A stretch of 49,356 nucleotides of DNA from an uncultured Mycoplasmatota bacterium (GTDB lineage: Bacteria; Bacillota_I; Bacilli_A; RF39; UBA660). The position numbers were made by a program, and so were the translations under genes. Of this stretch, positions 43,822 to 49,356 are shown one piece after another. The DNA is taken from contig CAMIXH010000004.1 of the NCBI GenBank assembly GCA_946402735.1, positions 1 to 49,356 on the forward strand. Direction: 5' to 3'. Below the pieces are notes generated by a model that was given only the letters and a program-made list of their open reading frames with translations, did no database searches and had not been told where the DNA came from. Position 1 is the first letter of the stretch, and each line of letters opens with the position of its first letter.

Positions 43822-45102
43822 ATGATAATTAATGTTTGTGATAATCCAGATGTTCTTTCTGTTTTAAGATTAGTAAAAATTGTAGTTACTATTATTAGAA
43901 TAATTGTACCTATTATATTAATAGTTTCACTATCTATTAATTACTTAAATGCTGTTCATAATAATGATAGTGATGCTTTACATAAAGCAAATAAGGGTGC
44001 AGTAATAAAAGTAATAGCAACAATCTTAGTATTCTTATTACCTACATTTGTAAAATTAATAATGAATATTGCATCTTATAATTCGACTAATTATACTGCA
44101 TGTATGGATTATGCTACAGAAGAAGGAATTAAAAATGCTAGAATAAGTCAAGCAAATAATCTAATTGATCAATTTAAAAATACACTAACAAGAAATGATT
44201 ATAATAATGCTATTAACTATGTTAATAAAATTAAAGATGGAACTGAAAAAAGAGAATTAGAAGAAGAACTTAATAATTATAAAAAATATGTCGAAATACA
44301 AGAATTAATTAATACTTTAAAGATTAAACCTAATAAAAATGATAGAAAAAAATTAAGTCAATTAATAGATAATTTATCAGATGATGATCCATATAAAGAA
44401 AAATTTACTAATCTTTTAAAAGAACTTGGTCTTGGTGTACCTTTAGATGTTCCTGAAGGATATCAAGAATTCTATTGGGGAAATTTAAAATACTATATTC
44501 ATTTTCCAAAAGATGCAACCACAAATATGCCATTATTATTGTGGCTACATGGAGATAACTTTATTGAATTATGGGCAAAAAATACTAGAATATCATCATA
44601 TTCTTATGAAGCAGGATATCCAACAATAGTTTTATTACCTTTCGTAGGTCCTGGTATGGGTACAGAAACAAAAGGTTGGTATGAAGGAGGTCTTCTTCCT
44701 ACTGTAAAAGAATTAACAGATTATGTAATTGAAAAATATGAATGTGATAAAGATAATATAAATATTGGAGGTCACTCAAGAGGTGCTATTGGTACATGGA
44801 TGATGGTAAGTCAATATCCTAATTTCTTCCATGCTGCTTCTCCTATTAGCTGTTGTTCATTCTATGGAATGAAACCTGAAAATTATAAAGGAGTAAAAGT
44901 TTGGGCGTTTAGAGGAAGTAATGCCGGTATAGGTAGTAATAATGATAATATCTATGGTGGATGCATGCAAAGTGATGTTAATGCAGTTAAGCCATATGCA
45001 AAAGAAGTTAGATATACTATACTTCCTAATACAACACATGGAGATGCAACAAATCATTTATCAGATAACAAAGAATGGTATGAATTTATGTTTGGAGATT
45101 AA
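43822..45102 (+). CDS. Two-TM module fused to an alpha/beta-hydrolase esterase
   Basis: The N-terminal module matches the other three copies: Cys6 in NVCDNPD, membrane segments at about 17-39 and 62-85, charged loop NNDSDALHKANK, FLLPTF with Pro74, and Cys94 in TACMDY. The helical linker (about 110-205) resembles that of the 6679 protein (for example INYVNKIKDGTEKRELEEEL). The C-terminal domain (about 210-426) is an alpha/beta hydrolase of the PHB depolymerase/feruloyl esterase type: LLLWLHGDN forms the oxyanion region, GGHSRGAIGTW holds the nucleophile Ser, and NTTHGDATNH a likely catalytic His. Extracellular ester cleavage is expected; the substrate is unknown. AGGAG precedes the ATG. Confidence 0.86.
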   Translation: MIINVCDNPDVLSVLRLVKIVVTIIRIIVPIILIVSLSINYLNAVHNNDSDALHKANKGAVIKVIATILVFLLPTFVKLIMNIASYNSTNYTACMDYATEEGIKNARISQANNLIDQFKNTLTRNDYNNAINYVNKIKDGTEKRELEEELNNYKKYVEIQELINTLKIKPNKNDRKKLSQLIDNLSDDDPYKEKFTNLLKELGLGVPLDVPEGYQEFYWGNLKYYIHFPKDATTNMPLLLWLHGDNFIELWAKNTRISSYSYEAGYPTIVLLPFVGPGMGTETKGWYEGGLLPTVKELTDYVIEKYECDKDNINIGGHSRGAIGTWMMVSQYPNFFHAASPISCCSFYGMKPENYKGVKVWAFRGSNAGIGSNNDNIYGGCMQSDVNAVKPYAKEVRYTILPNTTHGDATNHLSDNKEWYEFMFGD

Positions 45103-45132
45103 AAAAGAGATGAATAACATCTCTTTTATTTT
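45101..45132 (+). terminator. Terminator of the module-esterase gene
   Basis: AAAAGAGATG and CATCTCTTTT pair across a five-base loop, followed by ATTTTC, directly after the stop. Confidence 0.85.
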
Positions 45133-45171
45133 CTTTAATTTCTTTCTTATATGCTTTTTACAAATTCCATA

Positions 45172-45915
45172 TTATTTAATTAACTTCTCAAATGCATTTG
45201 CATTTAATATTGTATTTGATACAAATTTTCCTTTATAAAAGTTAGCCCAATTATTAAACACGCAAGGTGCATTTTTAGCTTTCTCTAACGAATCTATTTT
45301 AATAATATTTAATTTAATACCTTTATCTTTAGCATAATCAGATAATTCTTTAACTTCATATTCTACATAAGGACATTCATTAGAATAATAAATAGTAAAA
45401 TCTTGGCTATCAATTTCCATCTTTCTGGCACTATCACTAAACTTAGGTGTTTCTTTATCATCAAATTGTAATGCCATTAATTCATAATCATCAATTGTAT
45501 CAACTACTTTAAATCCATAATGTTCAAAGAACTTCTTATCTCCAATAAATGGTTTTTTCTTTTTTGAAACTAATGTACATACACCACTCATTTTTTTATT
45601 CTTTGCATCTTCAATAGCATATTCTAATAATTCTTTACCAATGCCTTTTCCTTTAAAACTACCAGCTACCCATAGACAATAAATATACATATAGTTTTTT
45701 CCATTAATAGGAATCCAAGCAGTTTCAATTGGTTCATATTCAATAAATATTTTACCTCTCGCATTTAATTTTCTAAATACATGTCCATCTTTTAATTTGC
45801 TTTTAATCCACTCTTTCTTTTTATCAACTCCACATTGATGTTTAGGATCTCCTATTGCACAGCATATATGTTCTTCATCAATATTTTTTTCATCTAAATT
45901 AATGTACTCATTCAT
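45172..45915 (-). CDS. GNAT acetyltransferase with YoaP-like C-terminal domain
   Basis: The N-terminal 155 residues form a GNAT domain: YIYCLWVAGSFKGKGIGKELLEYAIEDAKNKK contains the acetyl-CoA loop (GKGIGKELL), followed by FFEHYGFKVVDT. The remaining 90 residues carry a thioredoxin-like YoaP domain with FTIYYSNECPYVEYEVKELSDYAKDKGI and a shared NAPCVFNNWANFYKGKFVSN segment. Several Cys (HICCAIGD, HQCGV) lie near the start. The acceptor substrate is unknown. GAGGTG precedes the ATG. It is convergent with the esterase gene. Confidence 0.85.
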   Translation of the reverse strand: MNEYINLDEKNIDEEHICCAIGDPKHQCGVDKKKEWIKSKLKDGHVFRKLNARGKIFIEYEPIETAWIPINGKNYMYIYCLWVAGSFKGKGIGKELLEYAIEDAKNKKMSGVCTLVSKKKKPFIGDKKFFEHYGFKVVDTIDDYELMALQFDDKETPKFSDSARKMEIDSQDFTIYYSNECPYVEYEVKELSDYAKDKGIKLNIIKIDSLEKAKNAPCVFNNWANFYKGKFVSNTILNANAFEKLIK

Positions 45916-46051
45916 AACTCACACCTCTTTATTAATTGTATCATGAATTTATACTATTTTTTCACTTAGTTGATTATTTATAATAATAATTATTTCACAT
46001 ATAAAATGATTCTAAAATGGTTCTAAAGCCAATTTTGGGCTATTTTTTGAT

Positions 46052-46097
46052 AAAAAGAAAAACTCGCTTCTCCCCTTATTTTATTGGGGTTTGCGAG
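46052..46097 (-). terminator. Terminator after the SEC-C remnant
   Basis: On the minus strand CTCGC and GCGAG form an outer stem, with CCCC and GGGG pairing further in, and the stem is followed by TTTTTCTTTTT. It begins directly after the remnant's stop codon. Confidence 0.8.
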
Positions 46098-46190
46098 CTA
46101 TTTACCACAACATTGTTTGTACTTTTTTCCGCTTCCACATGCTCCCTTTTTGAGCATATTTTCACTATATTTGGTACATATAGTATTATG
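46098..46190 (-). pseudogene. 3' remnant of a gene with a SEC-C zinc-binding motif
   Basis: Read on the minus strand, a frame ending at 46098 encodes ENMLKKGACGSGKKYKQCCGK, a near-perfect SEC-C motif as found at the C-terminus of SecA and other proteins. The frame is blocked upstream by a stop after about 35 codons. The only ATG (46157) would give a 19-residue peptide with no good ribosome-binding site. The 3' end with its terminator is preserved while the 5' part is gone, so it looks like the tail of a deleted gene. A real micropeptide is a weaker alternative. Confidence 0.62.
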
Positions 46191-46362
46191 GCTTTTAGCC
46201 TTATTTTATGGGCATTTAGTACATATTATTATCAGTATTATTTGTATTATAAATATTACTAATAATTTGTTCAATGTGGACAAAATGTGGACAAAGTCAT
46301 CATTTCACAACACTTTTTGTCTCCGTAATCATTATATAACATATTGATTATTTAGACAAGAT

Positions 46363-47751
46363 CTAGTTTATAAATTCTTTAAAAATTTCAATTATGTAGC
46401 TATTATTAATCCAGAAACATTGTTTAGTATATTCAGTAGCACCTGTTAATTTATCAGCTACTGGTAATTCAAATGTATCTCTAGAATCTCTTCCATGAGG
46501 CCTAACATGGCAAACTTCATTCTCACTCATTCCAACAAAGTTAGTTTTTCTTTTACCATCTTTGATATATCTAACAATATTACCTGATTTGATAGTATTA
46601 TATGTTTTCTTCCACATTTCCATTACTGATGTTTCAATATCAATTTCTGGCATATTCCATAATTTAATACCTTTAAATACATATTCTCCTTTTTCCATTT
46701 TAAATACAAAGAACATATATTTAGTTGTTTCTAATTCTTCTCTTAAATCACAGTTTTCCCAATCTTGTTCGATTATTTCATTAAACTTAAATGCTGGGAA
46801 TGAAATAGATTCTTTAATTCTTCCATTTTCCTCAATCCTAATTGTTTTAGGAATGATATTAGCTTTTTGAAATTCTTCAGTATCTGCTAATTTACTTTTA
46901 ACATTAAACATTCTACTAATAAGCATACTATTAATATTTTTAGCTTTAGAATCTATATCAAATTCTTTCATTAACTCTTTTTGAGTTTTACCTTTATATT
47001 TGTTAATAACATCATTAATATATTCATTAAATGAATCAGTTGTATTCTTTAATACCTTTTCTACATCAGAATAATCCCCAATATATTTTCTAACTAATTG
47101 AGTCATATATGAATTTTTAAAGCAAAATGCTCTTTGCATAGCAGGAATATCACTAAAAGGCTGTTGTCTTACTGAACTAGCATTTGCTCCTTTAGAACAA
47201 GCTCCTAAATACATTGTATCAGCTTCTGATATTTCATGAGCTTTTCCTTCTTTAATTTTATTAATAATGAAGTTCCAATCTTCTTCTATTTGTTTTAAAT
47301 CTTCATTTTTTGCTAACTCTAACAATTTTTCATGAGTTATTTTTAAATCTTTGCTATCTTTATTTGGTTCCCATAAATACCATAATAGTTGAATAGTATT
47401 ATTTTTAAACCAGAAGTGACTAGATTTAAATTCATTTTTATATTCAGTCATAAAATCAATAATATTTAAAACTAATCTTTCTTTAGCTGATAATTTACCG
47501 CCTTTAATCTTTTTATAAGGTGTAACTTTTAGTTCTATACCTGCTGGCATAAAGTCTGGTTCTGAATCACTATTTGTTTGAATACCAAATAGAAATTGTT
47601 CAACCATTTGTCCTAATCCACCTTTATTTGGAAAACTTTTATCTTCTATCGTAATTACTTCTTCATTTAAAATATCATTTATTGATTTACCAATTGCTGA
47701 TTTAGAAATAATTTCTATTTCTTGTCTGTTGTATAATCTACCTTTTTTCAT
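46363..47751 (-). CDS. Sau3AI/MutH-family type II restriction endonuclease (GATC)
   Basis: The N-terminal half contains the MutH/Sau3AI nuclease core: IGKSINDIL, NKGGLGQMVEQFLFG, and then EPDFMPAGIELKVTP (about residues 61-75), which supplies the Asp and the Glu-x-Lys of the active site. Further family segments are YLGACSKGANASSVRQQPFSD and QRAFCFKNSYMTQLV. The second half is the longer DNA-binding part of Sau3AI-like enzymes; total 462 residues is near the family size. GATC recognition is inferred from the family. AAAGGAG precedes the ATG. It diverges from its cognate methyltransferase. No clear terminator follows before the SEC-C remnant. Confidence 0.87.
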   Translation of the reverse strand: MKKGRLYNRQEIEIISKSAIGKSINDILNEEVITIEDKSFPNKGGLGQMVEQFLFGIQTNSDSEPDFMPAGIELKVTPYKKIKGGKLSAKERLVLNIIDFMTEYKNEFKSSHFWFKNNTIQLLWYLWEPNKDSKDLKITHEKLLELAKNEDLKQIEEDWNFIINKIKEGKAHEISEADTMYLGACSKGANASSVRQQPFSDIPAMQRAFCFKNSYMTQLVRKYIGDYSDVEKVLKNTTDSFNEYINDVINKYKGKTQKELMKEFDIDSKAKNINSMLISRMFNVKSKLADTEEFQKANIIPKTIRIEENGRIKESISFPAFKFNEIIEQDWENCDLREELETTKYMFFVFKMEKGEYVFKGIKLWNMPEIDIETSVMEMWKKTYNTIKSGNIVRYIKDGKRKTNFVGMSENEVCHVRPHGRDSRDTFELPVADKLTGATEYTKQCFWINNSYIIEIFKEFIN

Positions 47752-47924
47752 AAAATTCTCCTTTCGATCTTGTTTTAATTTAAAAATTAGTTTAAAATAT
47801 AAGTATAAGGTTGATCTTTTTAATTTAATATTATATAATAATATAGGTCAAAAGTTGATCTTTTCAATCAAATATATTATAATATATTTAGGGGATTTAG
47901 ACAATGTCAGGAGGTAGAAAAATC
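47752..47924. promoter_or_regulatory. Divergent control region of the restriction-modification genes
   Basis: Three GATC sites lie in about 100 bases: 47766-47769, 47813-47816 and 47857-47860. Two sit in identical words, TTGATCTTTT, 44 bases apart (47811-47820 and 47855-47864). The methyltransferase promoter reads TTGATC (47855-47860), 17 bases, TATAAT (47878-47883), so a GATC site lies in the -35 box itself. An inverted repeat, AAAAG-TTGAT-CTTTT, overlaps it. The restriction gene's promoter is less clear; a TATACT on the minus strand near 47801-47806 would place the middle GATC in its spacer. Confidence 0.7.
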
Positions 47925-49169
47925 ATGGAAAAAACTGTAGTAGAGTTATTTGCTGGTGTTGGTGGATTTAGATGCGGCTTAAACAAAGTAGAACTTATTA
48001 AAGATAAAGTAAAAGAAAATGGTAATTGGAAATTTGTATGGGCTAATCAATGGGAACCTGCTACAAAAACTCAAGAAGCATTTGATTGTTATGTTAAAAG
48101 ATTTGGAGATAAAGATGCTAGTAATGTTGATATATTCCAAGTTGATAAAAAGAAGATTCCAAACCATACACTTTTAGTTGGTGGATTTCCATGTCAAGAT
48201 TATTCTGTTGCACAAACTCTTTCAAATAGTAAAGGTATTGAAGGAAAAAAAGGAGTTTTATGGTGGGCAATCAATGATATATTAAAAGCTAAGAAACCAC
48301 CATTTGTACTTTTAGAAAATGTTGATAGATTATTATTATCTCCTGCTAAACAACGAGGACGAGATTTTGGTATTATTTTAAGAAGCTTTATGGATAATGG
48401 TTATGCTGTTCAATGGAGAGTTATAAATGCCGGAGAATATGGATTACCACAAAAACGAAGAAGAGTATTTATCTTTGCATATCATAAATCTACAGAGTAT
48501 TATAAATCATTATCAAAAAGTAATCCTAAAGATATAATTTTTAAAGAGGGAATGTTTGTTAAACAATTTCCAATTAAAGATATTGAATTAGAGTTTAATA
48601 CAACTAATTTATCAAAAGATTCGTTTAAAGATTTAGTTGAAGTAAGTGATAAGTTTAAGGCACAATTTTATAATGCTGGAATTATGATAAATGGTAAAGT
48701 ATATACTTCAAAAGTATCAGCCGATTGTAATGAAGTTTTTCCATTAAAGAAAATTATTCAACATGAAGAAGTTGATCAAAAGTTCTTCTTGAGTGATGAA
48801 GCTTATAAAAAGTTTGAATATTTAAAAGGAAATAAAAGAATTCCAAGGGTTAAACCAAATGGAGAAGAATATTTTTATACTGAAGGTGCCATGCCATGTC
48901 CTGATAACTTAGAGGCTCCTGCTAGAACAATGTTAACTAGCGAGGGTGGAATAAGTAGAACTACTCATATAGTTGAAGATTATAAAACTAAGAAGATTAG
49001 ATTATTAACTCCAATTGAATGTGAAAGAATAAATTGTTTCCCAGACAACTGGACTAATACAGGTATGTCAGATAAGAAAAGAAACTTTATGATGGGTAAT
49101 GCTTTAGTTGTAGGAATTATTGAACGTATAGGAAATGAATTAAGTAAGATAATTGAAAAGGAAGATTAG
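47925..49169 (+). CDS. DNA (cytosine-5) methyltransferase of the GATC system
   Basis: The conserved motifs of C5 methyltransferases appear in order: VELFAGVGGFRCGL (motif I, SAM binding), VGGFPCQDYSVA (motif IV with the catalytic Cys), FVLLENVDRLL (motif VI), GLPQKRRRVFIFAY (motif VIII), and MGNALVVGIIERIG (motif X). A target-recognition region lies between VIII and IX. The ATG at 47925 follows AGGAGGT and opens MEKTVVELFAG; the in-frame ATG at 47904 overlaps that binding site and is less likely. It protects the host against the divergent Sau3AI-type nuclease. About 414 residues, normal for this family. Confidence 0.93.
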   Translation: MEKTVVELFAGVGGFRCGLNKVELIKDKVKENGNWKFVWANQWEPATKTQEAFDCYVKRFGDKDASNVDIFQVDKKKIPNHTLLVGGFPCQDYSVAQTLSNSKGIEGKKGVLWWAINDILKAKKPPFVLLENVDRLLLSPAKQRGRDFGIILRSFMDNGYAVQWRVINAGEYGLPQKRRRVFIFAYHKSTEYYKSLSKSNPKDIIFKEGMFVKQFPIKDIELEFNTTNLSKDSFKDLVEVSDKFKAQFYNAGIMINGKVYTSKVSADCNEVFPLKKIIQHEEVDQKFFLSDEAYKKFEYLKGNKRIPRVKPNGEEYFYTEGAMPCPDNLEAPARTMLTSEGGISRTTHIVEDYKTKKIRLLTPIECERINCFPDNWTNTGMSDKKRNFMMGNALVVGIIERIGNELSKIIEKED

Positions 49170-49188
49170 GATTTCTAATCTTCTTTTT
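49158..49188 (+). terminator. Terminator of the methyltransferase gene
   Basis: GAAGATTAG and CTAATCTTC form a perfect nine-base stem with a five-base loop, followed by five Ts; the stop codon lies in the stem. Confidence 0.9.
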
Positions 49189-49273
49189 CATATAAAAATA
49201 CGTGGCACGTTTTGTTACGAAGTAATGAAAGTGGCGATAGTATTTTTTCTTTTTTATGAAACTAGATGTTGAA

Positions 49274-49322
49274 ATAAAAAAGGCACCTTTACTACTTACG
49301 ATTAGTTTGTAGTATTGGTGCT
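49274..49322 (-). terminator. Terminator of a minus-strand gene lying past the window edge
   Basis: On the minus strand GCACC..TACTAC pairs with GTAGT..GGTGC across a loop of about 13 bases and is followed by TTTTTTATTTC. A gene ending near here would be transcribed into the window. One minus-strand frame from the edge ends with a stop inside the loop, but I recognise no protein in it. The span 49189-49273 shows nothing I can name. Confidence 0.6.
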
Positions 49323-49356
49323 TAAACGGGATTCCAAAGGGTTTATCCTTGGCACA

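Larger units (their letters stand above)
45916..46362. other. 447-base region without an intact gene
   Basis: This is the longest gene-free stretch. It holds a minus-strand gene remnant ending in a SEC-C motif with its own terminator, a short imperfect direct repeat (GATTCTAAAATG then GGTTCTAAAGCC near 46010-46030), and a tandem TGTGGACAAA pair near 46276-46296. The plus-strand open frames here are antisense to the remnant and look non-coding. The region separates the GNAT gene from the restriction-modification pair and may mark the edge of an insertion. Confidence 0.6.

Noticed and set aside
46017-46347. Plus-strand open frames in the gene-free region, one ending with a VDKMWTK-like phrase that recalls integrase tails
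   Set aside because: They run antisense to the SEC-C remnant and its terminator, lack ribosome-binding sites, and the phrase is too short to support a recombinase.
1-49356. Mycoplasma-type genetic code (TGA as Trp)
   Set aside because: TGA serves as a stop (for example at 31788-31790), Trp is encoded by TGG in conserved positions, and an RF2 gene with intact motifs is present.
1-49356. Avoidance of GATC sites, as might follow from a long-held GATC restriction system
   Set aside because: A quick scan of the first 4.4 kb found about eleven GATC sites, roughly what base composition predicts, so no strong depletion is visible.

Overview
The window comes from an A+T-rich, walled, low-GC Gram-positive-type bacterium. 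TGA is a stop: the gene at 30429 ends in TGA, TGG encodes Trp, and RF2 (prfB) is present, so this is not a Mycoplasma-code genome. Firmicute-style S10 ribosomal genes, WhiA, FtsEX with an M23 partner, a Spo0A DNA-binding domain and many wall enzymes suggest an uncultivated Bacillota/Bacilli lineage near the Mollicutes (RF39-like). That placement is inference. I saw no tRNA, rRNA, CRISPR array or intact insertion sequence.

Layout. 1-4506 (minus): start of the S10 operon (rpsJ-rplC-rplD-rplW-rplB-rpsS-rplV-rpsC-rplP) with a strong promoter and a structured leader. 4566-9814 (minus): gpmI with a Cys in place of the catalytic Ser, a Spo0A-like protein without most of its receiver, a two-TM module fused to NlpC/P60, and a dNMP kinase-pgk operon. 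9836-17601 (minus): a six-gene envelope operon, CotH/lamin-tail protein, VTC polyphosphate polymerase, DUF4956 membrane protein, DUF6273-like surface protein, phosphodiester glycosidase, acyltransferase. 17678-22080 (minus): gap, a TGS-nucleoside kinase, a lipoprotein and whiA. 22093-26988 (minus): YitT-FtsE-FtsX-M23 operon and prfB. 27037-29356 (plus): DUF4870 protein, a two-TM module fused to M23, and an anchored protein. 29354-33165: a nucleotidyltransferase diverging from a murL-murD pair. 33167-41193 (minus): small membrane proteins including a stand-alone two-TM module, an XRE regulator, Nudix/CYTH proteins, a lipoprotein, an L,D-transpeptidase and an NlpC-like/Ig surface protein. 41241-45915: Nudix and an HD-like/methyltransferase fusion, a two-TM module fused to an esterase, a GNAT/YoaP protein. 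45916-49356: a gene remnant with a SEC-C motif, then a divergent Sau3AI/MutH-type restriction-modification system with GATC sites in its promoter region.

How it fits together. Apart from the housekeeping genes, most of the window serves the cell envelope: precursor synthesis (MurD/MurL), remodelling (FtsEX-M23, L,D-transpeptidase, NlpC/P60, M23, esterase) and surface decoration (CotH/VTC/DUF4956 operon). The most unusual signal is one two-TM, Cys-flanked module found four times. Three copies carry different hydrolases and one stands alone. Its predicted topology places the C-terminal domains outside the cell. Other points worth checking are the GpmI Ser-to-Cys change, the receiver-less Spo0A, the MurL-MurD pair and the GATC site inside the methyltransferase -35 box.
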